Source: Enterobacteriaceae bacterium 4M9
GTDB lineage: Bacteria > Pseudomonadota > Gammaproteobacteria > Enterobacterales > Enterobacteriaceae
DNA length: 64,000 nucleotides
Assembly (NCBI GenBank): GCA_010092695.1
Contig: JAADJJ010000001.1
Span: 4,154,001-4,218,000 of the forward strand
Direction: 5' to 3'
The position numbers and the translations under genes were made by a program. Of the stretch, positions 9,380 to 17,692 are shown one piece after another. A model generated the notes under the pieces. The model was given only the letters and a program-made list of their open reading frames with translations, ran no database searches and was not told the DNA's origin. Each line of letters begins with the position of its first letter. Positions within the stretch are counted from its first letter, which is position 1.

Positions 9380-9411
9380 TAAAAAAAACCGGCTCAGGCC
9401 GGTTTTTTTAT
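9380..9411. terminator. Bidirectional terminator between rpsT and nhaR
   Basis: A stem of AACCGGC and GCCGGTT is flanked by A residues on the left and seven T residues on the right. It can end rpsT on the plus strand and nhaR on the minus strand. The nhaR stop is ten bases away. Confidence 0.9.
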
Positions 9412-9420
9412 GTCTGCGGT

Positions 9421-10320
9421 TTAGCGCGGCGGTGGCGCGAACAGCGCTGAGTAATCGCGGTTGCAGATACGCTGTACCGCCGGATGCTGAATCATGCGTT
9501 CGGCAAAAATAACGTGGTACTCCTCCATCACGTTATCAATTCGCCCCACTTCGACAATGTCGCCGTCGCGATAAAAGTCCTGGGCATACGACGTAGGTGC
9601 AACAAAAATGGCGTTATGGGCCGCGCCAAAGGCCTTCATCAGCGCCGCGTCATCGAATTCCCCGAGAATTTGTACCTTCAGTCCCTGAGTGTTAATCCAG
9701 TTGAGCAGATTGCGCCCAAGCATAGAGCGACGCCCAGGGATGAGCAGGCTGCGGGTTTCGAGGCACGCCGGGAAAGGCAGCTCCGGTGCCGGTGTACGAC
9801 ACCAGAAGCTGATGCTGCACTCACCGATTTTCATTGAAAACAGCCCTTCCTGCTGGGTGGAATCAATCGGGCAGTCGGAGAGGATCATATCCAGCTTATG
9901 CTGGCTCAGTTGCTCAAGCAGCATTTCATGAGTGGATTCAAAACAACGCAGGCGAATGTGGTCATCATCTTCCACCGCCGTTTCCAGCACGCCGCTCACC
10001 AGACTTTTGGAAAGCGCATCCGCCACGCCCACGTCAAACAGCAGGTGCGACTCTTTGCGGTAGTTGATGATATCCATCATCTCCTGGCTCAGGCTGAACA
10101 TCCGGTCGGCATAGCGAAATACCAGCTGCCCCAGTTCCGAAGGTTCAAGCCCGCGCCCTTTACGCTTAAACAGCTTTCCCTGTAAGCGTTCTTCCAGCGC
10201 CTTGATTTGCCCGGTGATGGTCTGCGGCGTGAGGAACAGCATTTCTGCTGCCCCCACCACCGAGCCTGCCCGGCACACATGCCAGAAGTAATAAAGATGG
10301 TTGTAATTGATATGTGACAC
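9421..10320 (-). CDS. nhaR: LysR-type transcriptional activator NhaR
   Basis: Sodium-responsive activator of nhaA. It has an N-terminal winged helix-turn-helix (GSVVGAAEMLFLTPQTITGQ) and a LysR effector domain (FDVGVADALSKSLV, LRCFESTHEMLLEQL, ISFWC). A longer frame begins at 10350. The GTG at 10320, with AGAGAGGA just upstream, gives the family N-terminus VSHINYNHLYYFWHV and 299 residues, close to the 301 of E. coli. It follows nhaA by 34 bp and is probably co-transcribed with it. Confidence 0.95.
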   Translation of the reverse strand: MSHINYNHLYYFWHVCRAGSVVGAAEMLFLTPQTITGQIKALEERLQGKLFKRKGRGLEPSELGQLVFRYADRMFSLSQEMMDIINYRKESHLLFDVGVADALSKSLVSGVLETAVEDDDHIRLRCFESTHEMLLEQLSQHKLDMILSDCPIDSTQQEGLFSMKIGECSISFWCRTPAPELPFPACLETRSLLIPGRRSMLGRNLLNWINTQGLKVQILGEFDDAALMKAFGAAHNAIFVAPTSYAQDFYRDGDIVEVGRIDNVMEEYHVIFAERMIQHPAVQRICNRDYSALFAPPPR

Positions 10321-10354
10321 AAAAATCCTCTCTGAGCCGCGCCGGGCCATTCAA

Positions 10355-11521
10355 TCAGGCCGTAGTAGAAAACCGCGCCCTCAACATGCAATAGCCCACT
10401 ATAGCGGAGAGCACTGAACCAATCAGAATGCCAAGCTTGGCAAAGCCTATCAGCGCAGGTTCGATGTCACTAAACGCCAGTGAGGTGATAAATATCGACA
10501 TGGTAAAACCGATACCGCACAGCACACCGATGGCGAGAATGTCCCGGAAGGTGGTGCCTTCGGGCAACGACACCAGTTTGAACTTCAGCCCCAGCCAGCA
10601 GAATATCCCCACGCCCAGCGGCTTACCAACCAACAAACCGGCAATGATCCCCAGCGGCAGCAGGGAGAACAGACCGCCCGGCGTCACACCCTGAAGCGAC
10701 ACGCCCGCATTGGCAAACGCAAACAGCGGCAGAATAAGAAAGGCAACCCACGGGTGCAGGATATGCTCAAGCTCATTCGCTGGCGAATAGCCACGCTCTT
10801 TCTTAAGCGGGATAAGAAAGCCGATGATGACGCCCGCAAGCGTAGCGTGAACGCCGGATTTAAGTACCGCAGTCCACAGCACCACGCCCACTAACAAATA
10901 AAGGCCGATGCGCCGCACGTTTAACAGATTCATCACGACCAGTACAGCGATGGCCGCCGCGGCCACGCCAAGAGAAAGCAGCGACAGTTGATGGGTATAA
11001 AACAGGGCTATGATGACAATGGCACCTAAATCATCAATGATTGCCAGCGCCATCAGAAAGACCTTGAGTGCCACGGGTACACGACTGCCCAGCAGCGCCA
11101 GCACGCCGAGTGCAAAGGCGATGTCGGTTGCCGCCGGAATGGCCCAGCCTGAGCGCGTGACCGGGTCGGCTGCGTTGAACATCAGGTAAATCAGCGCAGG
11201 CATCACCATACCGCCGATGGCGGCAATCACCGGGAAGGTGGCCCTCTGGCGGCTGGCGAGCGTACCGGTAAGCAGTTCGCGCTTCACTTCCAGCCCAACC
11301 AGCAGGAAAAACGCCGCCATCAGCGCATCGTTAATCCAGAGCAGCATATTTTTATGGATCTCAAGGCTACCAACCTTCAGATCAACCGGTAGATTGAGGA
11401 ACGTGAAGTACAGGTCACGCGTACCGCTTAAATTCGCCATACACATGGCAAGCGCCGCGGCAATGATAAGGAGAACGCCACTAGCGGCGTCACTGTGGAA
11501 AAAACGTTGCAGGAGTTTCAT
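10355..11521 (-). CDS. nhaA: Na+/H+ antiporter NhaA
   Basis: Inner-membrane antiporter exchanging two protons for one sodium or lithium ion; main salt and alkaline-pH defence. It has 388 residues and twelve expected membrane helices, collinear with the E. coli protein. The functional aspartates are in ATDIAFALG (D133) and LAIIDDLGAI (D163, D164). A pH-sensor histidine lies in the loop near SGVHATLAG. nhaR follows in the same direction. The hokC locus and insertion sequence found upstream in K-12 are absent. Confidence 0.97.
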   Translation of the reverse strand: MKLLQRFFHSDAASGVLLIIAAALAMCMANLSGTRDLYFTFLNLPVDLKVGSLEIHKNMLLWINDALMAAFFLLVGLEVKRELLTGTLASRQRATFPVIAAIGGMVMPALIYLMFNAADPVTRSGWAIPAATDIAFALGVLALLGSRVPVALKVFLMALAIIDDLGAIVIIALFYTHQLSLLSLGVAAAAIAVLVVMNLLNVRRIGLYLLVGVVLWTAVLKSGVHATLAGVIIGFLIPLKKERGYSPANELEHILHPWVAFLILPLFAFANAGVSLQGVTPGGLFSLLPLGIIAGLLVGKPLGVGIFCWLGLKFKLVSLPEGTTFRDILAIGVLCGIGFTMSIFITSLAFSDIEPALIGFAKLGILIGSVLSAIVGYCMLRARFSTTA

Positions 11522-11742
11522 TATCAGACTTTCTCGTAATGCAAAACCGAAGTGATACGATCATAGGCCAGACTGAAACATCGGTAAAATAAGTTTATAA
11601 CTGGCGAAATACTCGCTTTTTACGAAAGATAAAAAACATAACCTTATGAAATATAATGAATAGCATTTAATGTTTTGATATTGAAAGCATTAATGAAAAA
11701 TGTGCATTCAGCAAGAGGGCGAATCGTGACATATCAGGACAT

Positions 11743-11782
11743 AAAAAAACCTTAAGGGAGCAGGCTCGCCTTAAGGTTTTTT
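11743..11782 (-). terminator. Terminator after dnaJ
   Basis: The minus strand has an AACCTTAAGG / CCTTAAGGTT stem with a 12-base loop and then seven T residues. It lies 18 bases past the dnaJ stop and separates dnaKJ from nhaA. Confidence 0.88.
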
Positions 11783-11799
11783 ACTCAACCAGACTGAGG

Positions 11800-12942
11800 T
11801 TAGCGAGTCAGGTCGTCAAAGAACTTCTTCACACCGTCGAAAAAGCTTTTGGAACGCGGGCTATTTTTCTCGCCCGTTGGCCCACCAAAGCTTTCCTGCA
11901 AGTCCTTAAGCAACTGCTTCTGCTTATCGTTAAGGCCCACCGGCGTTTCAACCACCACGCGGCACAGCAGGTCGCCCTGCGCCCCGCCGCGCACTGACTT
12001 CACGCCTTTGCCACGCATGCGAAACAGTTTACCGGTCTGGGTTTCGCCCGGGACTTTCAGCTTCACGCGACCGTCCAGCGTCGGTACTTCAATTTCACCG
12101 CCCAGCGCCGCCATGGCAAAGTTAATCGGCACTTCGCAGTAGAGGTTATTGCCTTCACGCTCGAAGATCGGGTGCGCTTTCACCTGCACCTGAACGTACA
12201 AATCGCCTGACGGTGCGCCGTGCTCGCCGGCTTCACCTTCACCCGAAAGACGAATGCGGTCTCCGGTATCCACACCGGCCGGGATTTTCACCGACAGTGT
12301 TTTGGTCTTCTCTACGCGACCGTGGCCGTGGCACTTGTTGCACGGGTCTTTAATCAGCGTACCGCGGCCCTGGCAGTGCGGACAGGTCTGCTGCACGGTG
12401 AAGAAGCCCTGGCGCATCTGCACCTGGCCGGAGCCGTGACAGGTCGAACAGGTCTGCGGCTGAGAGCCCGCTTTTGCGCCGCTGCCGTGGCACACGTCGC
12501 ACTCTTCAAGCGTCGGGATACGGATTTCTTTACTGACACCGCGCACGGCTTCTTCGAGCGACAGCTCCATGTTGTAGCGTAAATCAGCGCCACGTGCCGC
12601 ACGCTGGCGACCACGGCCACCGCCGAAGATATCGCCGAACACGTCACCAAAGATATCGCTGAAGTCAGCACCGCCGCCGCCAAAACCGCCGCCGCCGTAG
12701 CCGCCACCGCCGCCCTGTTCAAAGGCTGCGTGGCCGTACTGGTCGTAGGCCGCACGCTTTTGCGCATCGGTCAGGATTTCATAGGCTTCTTTGATTTCTT
12801 TAAATTTGCTTTCCGCGTCTTTATCACCCTGGTTACGGTCCGGGTGGTATTTCATGGCCAGACGCTTATAGGCCTTTTTGATTTCGCGCTCTTCTGCGCT
12901 CTTATCAACGCCTAAAATCTCGTAATAATCTTTCTTCGCCAT
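11800..12942 (-). CDS. dnaJ: Chaperone protein DnaJ
   Basis: Hsp40 co-chaperone that stimulates the DnaK ATPase and delivers unfolded clients. The 380-residue protein shows the whole type I layout. The J domain has HPD at residues 33-35. A glycine/phenylalanine linker (GGGYGGGGFGGGGADFSDIF) follows. Then come four CxxCxGxG zinc repeats (CDVCHGSG, CSTCHGSG, CPHCQGRG, CNKCHGHG) and the C-terminal substrate domain. It follows dnaK by 87 bp, with a hairpin in the gap. Confidence 0.98.
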   Translation of the reverse strand: MAKKDYYEILGVDKSAEEREIKKAYKRLAMKYHPDRNQGDKDAESKFKEIKEAYEILTDAQKRAAYDQYGHAAFEQGGGGGYGGGGFGGGGADFSDIFGDVFGDIFGGGRGRQRAARGADLRYNMELSLEEAVRGVSKEIRIPTLEECDVCHGSGAKAGSQPQTCSTCHGSGQVQMRQGFFTVQQTCPHCQGRGTLIKDPCNKCHGHGRVEKTKTLSVKIPAGVDTGDRIRLSGEGEAGEHGAPSGDLYVQVQVKAHPIFEREGNNLYCEVPINFAMAALGGEIEVPTLDGRVKLKVPGETQTGKLFRMRGKGVKSVRGGAQGDLLCRVVVETPVGLNDKQKQLLKDLQESFGGPTGEKNSPRSKSFFDGVKKFFDDLTR

Positions 12943-12967
12943 CGTTTTAAGTCTGCCCTAACAAGCG

Positions 12968-13003
12968 AGCACGGGCGTAGAGGATAACCCCGACGCCCGT
13001 GCT
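12968..13003 (-). other. Intercistronic hairpin between dnaK and dnaJ
   Basis: A perfect 11-bp stem (AGCACGGGCGT with ACGCCCGTGCT) and a 14-base loop lies in the 87-bp dnaK-dnaJ gap. There is no T run, so it is more likely an mRNA processing or stability element, or a partial attenuator lowering dnaJ relative to dnaK, than a terminator. Confidence 0.7.
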
Positions 13004-13029
13004 GGTTTATCTACCCTGCATCAGGGCGA

Positions 13030-14943
13030 TTATTTTTTGTCTTTTACTTCTTCAAACTCTGCGTCAACAACATCGTCGTCTTTCGCATTGTCTGCAGAAG
13101 TCTCAGCGCCGCCAGCCTGCTGAGCATGCTGCTGCTGAGCGATTTCCATCAGTTTGGCGGAAGCCTGAGCCAGCGCCTGCATTTTGGCTTCGATGTCGGC
13201 TTTATCTTCACCTTTCAGCGACGTTTCCAGCGCGCTCAGCGCAGATTCGATAGCCGTTTTGTCGTCTGCTGGCAGCTGCTCACCGGCTTCTTCCACCTGC
13301 TTACGGGTGCTGTGCACCAGATGGTCAGCCTGGTTGCGGGTCTGTACCAGTTCTTCAAACTTACGGTCAGCTTCAGCGTTGGCTTCAGCTTCGTTCACCA
13401 TTTTCTGGATTTCATCTTCGTTCAGACCGGAAGACGCTTTAATGGTGATTTTCTGCTCTTTACCGCTGTTTTTGTCTTTCGCAGACACGTGCAGAATACC
13501 GTCTGCATCGATGTCAAAGGTGACTTCAATCTGCGGCATACCGCGCGGCGCCGGGCTAATCCCGTCCAGGTTAAACTGGCCCAGAGATTTGTTGTCGGAC
13601 GCACGTTTACGCTCACCCTGCAGCACATGGATGGTTACTGCAGACTGGTTGTCTTCTGCAGTAGAGAACACCTGGCTGTGCTTGGTCGGGATGGTGGTGT
13701 TTTTAGTGATGAGCGAGGTCATCACGCCACCCATGGTTTCGATACCCAGAGACAGCGGGCTCACGTCCAGCAGCAGCACGTCTTTCACATCACCGGCCAG
13801 TACGCCGCCCTGAACTGCGGCACCCACTGCAACAGCTTCGTCCGGGTTCACGTCTTTACGCGGCTCTTTACCAAAGAACTCGGCAACTTTCTTCTGCACC
13901 ATCGGCATACGGGTCTGGCCGCCAACGAGGATAACGTCGTTGATGTCAGAAACCGACAGGCCAGCGTCCTGCAACGCCACTTTCAGCGGGTCGATAGAAC
14001 GGTTCACCAGGTCTTCAACCAGGCTTTCCAGTTTCGCACGGGTCACTTTGATGTTCATGTGCTTCGGACCGGTCGCGTCTGCGGTAACATACGGCAGGTT
14101 CACGTCGGTCTGCTGCGCAGAAGACAGCTCAATTTTCGCTTTTTCAGCCGCTTCTTTCAGGCGCTGCATCGCCAGCGGATCGTTACGCAGATCGATACCC
14201 TGATCTTTCTTGAACTCATCCACCAGGTAGTTGATCAAACGGTTATCGAAGTCTTCGCCGCCCAGGTGAGTGTCACCGTTGGTCGCCAGTACTTCAAAGG
14301 TTTTCTCGCCGTCCACTTCATCGATTTCGATGATGGAGATATCAAACGTACCGCCGCCGAGGTCGTAAACGGCAATGGTGCGGTTGCCGGTTTCTTTATC
14401 CAGACCGTAAGCCAGCGCTGCGGCAGTCGGTTCGTTAATGATACGTTTTACTTCCAGACCCGCGATACGACCGGCGTCTTTGGTAGCCTGACGCTGCGCG
14501 TCGTTAAAGTAGGCCGGAACGGTAATGACCGCTTCAGTCACTGGCTCGCCCAGGTAATCCTCGGCGGTTTTCTTCATTTTTTTCAGGACTTCGGCAGAAA
14601 TCTGCGGCGGCGCCATTTTCTGGCCTTTCACGTCCAGCCATGCGTCACCGTTATCGGCAGCAATGATTTTGTACGGCATGATGGATTCGTCACGCTGTAC
14701 TTCTTCGTCCTGGAAGCGACGGCCAATCAGGCGCTTGATAGCAAACAGGGTGTTCTGCGGGTTGGTTACTGCCTGACGTTTAGCCGGCTGGCCCACCAGA
14801 GTCTCACCGTCCTGCGTGTAAGCGATGATTGAAGGCGTGGTACGGTCGCCTTCTGCGTTCTCGAGCACGCGTGCCTGAGTGCCATCCATAATTGCTACAC
14901 AAGAGTTGGTGGTCCCCAGGTCGATACCAATAATTTTACCCAT
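13030..14943 (-). CDS. dnaK: Chaperone protein DnaK (Hsp70)
   Basis: ATP-dependent Hsp70 chaperone acting with DnaJ and GrpE. It has 637 residues against 638 in E. coli. The ATPase domain opens with IGIDLGTTNSCVAIMDG and contains the phosphate-2 loop DLGGGTFDISI. The substrate-binding domain follows the linker VLLLDVSPLSLGIETMGG. The lid ends in a Q/A-rich tail and a terminal DAEFEEVKDKK. It is transcribed with dnaJ from a sigma-32 promoter. Confidence 0.99.
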   Translation of the reverse strand: MGKIIGIDLGTTNSCVAIMDGTQARVLENAEGDRTTPSIIAYTQDGETLVGQPAKRQAVTNPQNTLFAIKRLIGRRFQDEEVQRDESIMPYKIIAADNGDAWLDVKGQKMAPPQISAEVLKKMKKTAEDYLGEPVTEAVITVPAYFNDAQRQATKDAGRIAGLEVKRIINEPTAAALAYGLDKETGNRTIAVYDLGGGTFDISIIEIDEVDGEKTFEVLATNGDTHLGGEDFDNRLINYLVDEFKKDQGIDLRNDPLAMQRLKEAAEKAKIELSSAQQTDVNLPYVTADATGPKHMNIKVTRAKLESLVEDLVNRSIDPLKVALQDAGLSVSDINDVILVGGQTRMPMVQKKVAEFFGKEPRKDVNPDEAVAVGAAVQGGVLAGDVKDVLLLDVSPLSLGIETMGGVMTSLITKNTTIPTKHSQVFSTAEDNQSAVTIHVLQGERKRASDNKSLGQFNLDGISPAPRGMPQIEVTFDIDADGILHVSAKDKNSGKEQKITIKASSGLNEDEIQKMVNEAEANAEADRKFEELVQTRNQADHLVHSTRKQVEEAGEQLPADDKTAIESALSALETSLKGEDKADIEAKMQALAQASAKLMEIAQQQHAQQAGGAETSADNAKDDDVVDAEFEEVKDKK

Positions 14944-15061
14944 CTAAAACGTCTCCACTAAAAATTCGTCATCATGGTTGTGAACCTGTAATAAGGGCAA
15001 AAGTGTCTATTTCAACTGCCCGGCTGTGGTTTTTTCAGGTCCAACAACATTCGGTTGATTA

Positions 15062-15096
15062 CTAAATGGGGCCAGCCGCCTGGTCATCAAGGGGGC
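15062..15096 (-). promoter_or_regulatory. Sigma-32 heat-shock promoter of dnaKJ
   Basis: On the minus strand CCCCCTTGAT (15095-15086) and CCCCATTT (15071-15064) are separated by 14 bases. They match the RpoH -35 (CTTGAA-like) and -10 (CCCCAT-T) elements and align base for base with the E. coli dnaK P1 elements. The start would lie about 110 bases ahead of the dnaK ATG. Confidence 0.92.
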
Positions 15097-15242
15097 AAGT
15101 CAAATTTTTTTCATTTCTGGCCCTTTCAGATCATTGAACGCGCCCCCGCGCCCCTTTATCATGCCGCGCCCACTGCTGGAGTAGCGGTTTCGGGCGGCAC
15201 CTTTTTCTACTTTTGCTTTTTATTAATGATTGATGAGGAATT

Positions 15243-15809
15243 ATGGGCAACACTTCGTTGGCTAATCCAGCTCCGCTCGGCCTGATGGGTTTCGGCATGA
15301 CCACCATTCTGCTGAATTTGCACAATGCCGGCTTTTTCCCGATGGATGTGACCATCCTGGCGATGGGCATTTTCTACGGCGGCCTGGCGCAAATCTTTGC
15401 TGGCCTGATGGAATATAAGAAGAACAATACCTTTGGCGTGACCGCATTTACCTCCTACGGCTGCTTCTGGCTGACGCTGGTCGCTATTCTGCTGATGCCG
15501 AAAATGGGTCTGGCAGATGCGGCTGACGGCCACTTCCTGGGTGCCTACCTTGGCCTGTGGGGCGTCTTCACCCTGTTTATGTTCTTTGGCACGCTCACCG
15601 GTCCACGCATGCTGCAGTTCGTGTTCCTGAGCCTGACCGTTCTGTTCGCCTTGCTGTGCATTGGCCACCTGGTCGACAGCGAAAGCATTGTGCGCGTTGC
15701 CGGTTGGGTTGGCATTGTCTGTGGCGCCAGCGCGTTTTATCTGGCGATGGGCGAAGTGCTCAATGAGCAGCACGGCCGCACCGTTCTGCCGATTGGCGAA
15801 CGCCACTAA
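15243..15809 (+). CDS. satP: Acetate/succinate:proton symporter SatP
   Basis: Six-helix inner-membrane carrier of the AceTr/Gpr1-Fun34-YaaH family, taking up acetate and succinate with protons. It has 188 residues, the usual length. The family signature NPAPLGLMGFGMTT is at residues 8-21, and the central constriction segment is FGVTAFTSYGCFW. It diverges from dnaK, with the ATG after a GAGGAAT site. The original terminator downstream has been interrupted by an insertion. Confidence 0.96.
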   Translation: MGNTSLANPAPLGLMGFGMTTILLNLHNAGFFPMDVTILAMGIFYGGLAQIFAGLMEYKKNNTFGVTAFTSYGCFWLTLVAILLMPKMGLADAADGHFLGAYLGLWGVFTLFMFFGTLTGPRMLQFVFLSLTVLFALLCIGHLVDSESIVRVAGWVGIVCGASAFYLAMGEVLNEQHGRTVLPIGERH

Positions 15810-15825
15810 TTGAAAAAACGCCCTC

Positions 15826-15832
15826 GCATGAG
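15826..15832 (+). repeat. Left copy of 7-bp direct repeat GCATGAG
   Basis: Left flank of the 452-bp insert. It also forms the loop and first base pairs of the reconstructed satP terminator. Confidence 0.75.
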
Positions 15833-15840
15833 CAATGCCA

Positions 15841-15894
15841 GTCACTTAAGCATTTTTATGAATAGAAATTCATTGTAATGCTTAAGAATGTGAC
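15841..15894. repeat. Long AT-rich hairpin at the left end of the insert
   Basis: Nested inverted arms: GTCA/TGAC, CTTAAGCATT/AATGCTTAAG (10 bp perfect) and ATGAAT/ATTCAT around an AGAA loop. It directly precedes the plus-strand terminator. Confidence 0.85.
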
Positions 15895-15901
15895 ACTTTT
15901 T

Positions 15902-15928
15902 AAGGCCCGAGTCATCGGGCCTTTTTTC
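15902..15928 (+). terminator. Terminator inside the insert
   Basis: Stem AAGGCCCGA / TCGGGCCTT with a GTCA loop, then TTTTCTTTCC. It now probably ends satP transcription in place of the interrupted original. Confidence 0.85.
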
Positions 15929-16040
15929 TTTCCTTGAAACAAATAAGCAGCGCACTCATTCGTTTTTAAGGTGCACAGGCATACAGTGTGGGGGTGCTGA
16001 CCCCCGCTGAAATCGGCGAACCGGAGGCGTGAAGACAAGG

Positions 16041-16246
16041 TCAGCCCGCCAGGGATGGCGGGCTGAGGCGAAACGAGACAGGATGTCGAGTCGAGCCGGC
16101 CGCAGGCGCAGCGCCGGGAGGTGAGCGCACCGCGAAGCGGCGATTTCCTGGCGGGGCCGCCGGAGATTGCAAAGAGGGCCGCGGTGGCCCTCTTTGCCCG
16201 TTCACCGCAAATGAAGTCCCATTTGTTGTCGGGCTTCAGGTGAACG
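16041..16246. other. Run of GC-rich stem-loops inside the insert
   Basis: Stems seen directly: 16041-16066 (11 bp, GNRA-type GGGA loop), 16130-16140 (CCGC/GCGG), 16169-16197 (12 bp perfect, GCAAAGAGGGCC with GGCCCTCTTTGC) and 16199-16246 (8-bp outer stem CGTTCACC/GGTGAACG plus inner TGAAG/CTTCA). A further stem GGGGGT/ACCCCC lies at 15990-16005. The density of stems suggests a folded RNA or a folding DNA substrate. Confidence 0.7.
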
Positions 16247-16284
16247 GAACATCCACCACTCCTTAAATGAACAGCATTACCCTG

Positions 16285-16291
16285 GCATGAG
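16285..16291 (+). repeat. Right copy of 7-bp direct repeat GCATGAG
   Basis: Right flank of the insert, followed by GGCGTTTTTC, the second arm of the split terminator, and then by the stop codon of the next gene. Confidence 0.75.
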
Positions 16292-16301
16292 GGCGTTTTT
16301 C

Positions 16302-17609
16302 TTACTCGCTCACCAACGCACCCTGTGCGCTTTGCTTTTCCTGCTCTCGTGCACTCAGCAGCCAGACACCCAGCCCCAGGCCCATTAACGCCAGCGCCAG
16401 CACGTACCAGGCCGGCGCATGCGGCGAGAAGCGCATCATCAGCGTCACCACAATCGGCGTCATGCCGCCAAAAATCGCGTAAGACACGTTGTAGGAAAAA
16501 GAGATGCCGCTAAAGCGCACCGCCGCCGGGAAGGCTCGCACCATCACAAACGGCACCGCCCCCACCACACCCACGCTCAGGCCCGCCAGTCCGTAACAGA
16601 TGAACAGCGCGCTGGTTGAACTGGCCGCATGGTGATAGAAAAGCCAGCTAAACAGCGCCAGCAGCAGGCTACCGACAATAAAAGTGATGCCAGAGCCAAA
16701 CCGGTCTGCTGACAGCCCCGCCAGCAAACAGCCGAGACACAGCATAATAATTGCCACGCTATTGGCCTGAAGCGTGAGCGCCGGGGCCATCGCAAACTGC
16801 GTTTGCAGCCACACGGGTGCCATCAGAATGACCACGACAATGCCCGCCGAGAGCAGCCAGGTCAGCAGCATGGAGACCACCACGCCCGCTTTATGGTTCT
16901 GCACCACCGCTTTAATCGGCAGTTCGTCGGCAAGCTGCTTGCGCTTTTGCATTTCGATAAAGACCGGCGTTTCCTGCAGCCAGCGGCGCAGGTACATTGC
17001 CAGCAGGCCAAACGCGCCCCCCAGCAGGAACGGAATACGCCAGCCACCGTCCAGAATGGCCTGCTGCGTAAACCAGGTATTAAGCAGCGTTGCGACCACC
17101 GAGCCCAGTAAAATACCGATGGTCAGCCCTGCCGTCAGCGTGCCGCAGGCGATGCCGGTGCGCCGCGCCGGGACATGCTCGGCCACAAATACCCAAGCCC
17201 CCGGCACTTCGCCGCCGATAGCCGCCCCCTGCATAATACGCAGCAGTAGCAACAGTAAAGGGGCAGCAATGCCGAGCGTGGCATAAGTCGGCAGCAAACC
17301 GATAGCCAGCGTCGGGAGCGCCATCAGAAGAATACTCAGGGTAAACATTTTCTTGCGCCCGACTTTGTCGCCAAAGTGAGCCATGATGATGCCGCCCAAC
17401 GGGCGCGCCAGATATCCAGCAGCAAAAATGCCAAACGTCTGCACCTGGCGCAGCCATTCGGGAATATCTGCCGGAAAGAACAGCGCGCCGACAGCGGCGG
17501 CAAAAAAGACGAAGATGATAAAGTCGTAGAATTCCAACGCGCCGCCGAGGGCGGCCAGCGTCAGCGTTTTGTAATCCTGGCGGTTAAGAGGTCGTGTGTG
17601 TTGTGTCAT
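16302..17609 (-). CDS. MFS transporter, metabolite:H+ symporter (MHS) type
   Basis: Twelve-helix major facilitator of 435 residues. The opening GGALEFYDFIIFVFFAAAVG, the loop 2-3 motif GDKVGRKKMF and RIMQGAAIGGEVPG in helix 4-5 place it in the MHS/ProP-ShiA-like group, whose known members carry organic acids, osmolytes or shikimate with protons. The substrate cannot be read from sequence. The start follows GGAAG. E. coli K-12 has no such gene between satP and mog. An 11-bp inverted repeat lies about 85-130 bp upstream. Confidence 0.88.
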   Translation of the reverse strand: MTQHTRPLNRQDYKTLTLAALGGALEFYDFIIFVFFAAAVGALFFPADIPEWLRQVQTFGIFAAGYLARPLGGIIMAHFGDKVGRKKMFTLSILLMALPTLAIGLLPTYATLGIAAPLLLLLLRIMQGAAIGGEVPGAWVFVAEHVPARRTGIACGTLTAGLTIGILLGSVVATLLNTWFTQQAILDGGWRIPFLLGGAFGLLAMYLRRWLQETPVFIEMQKRKQLADELPIKAVVQNHKAGVVVSMLLTWLLSAGIVVVILMAPVWLQTQFAMAPALTLQANSVAIIMLCLGCLLAGLSADRFGSGITFIVGSLLLALFSWLFYHHAASSTSALFICYGLAGLSVGVVGAVPFVMVRAFPAAVRFSGISFSYNVSYAIFGGMTPIVVTLMMRFSPHAPAWYVLALALMGLGLGVWLLSAREQEKQSAQGALVSE

Positions 17610-17692
17610 AAGCTTCCGGGCCTTTTATTGGTTGCTGCTAAGGAGTGACCGTCCCGGTCCTGAGCCATCAGCGCATTTATGGTGTACTGGTT

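Larger units (their letters stand above)
15833..16284. mobile_element. 452-bp non-coding structured insertion (MITE-like) in the satP terminator
   Basis: The segment is flanked by GCATGAG on both sides. Deleting it with one copy leaves a perfect terminator: AAAAACGCCCTC, loop GCAT, GAGGGCGTTTTT. The ends carry loosely matching inverted repeats: AATGCCAGTCACTTAAG inward from the left and AATGCTGTTCATTTAAG inward from the right, 13 of 17 identical. Inside are one AT-rich hairpin, one plus-strand terminator and at least four GC-rich stem-loops. No transposase or other convincing gene is present. This fits a non-autonomous transposon-derived element, but the family is unknown to me. Confidence 0.7.

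Noticed and set aside
13126..14832. A 568-codon open frame on the plus strand, antisense to dnaK
   Set aside because: It mirrors the codon bias of dnaK in the complementary frame, has no ribosome site and shows no domain. Such shadows are expected opposite highly expressed genes.
15902..16246. Whether the stem-loop run is a CRISPR array or retron RNA
   Set aside because: The stems differ in sequence and spacing with no repeated unit, and no Cas, reverse transcriptase or effector gene lies nearby.
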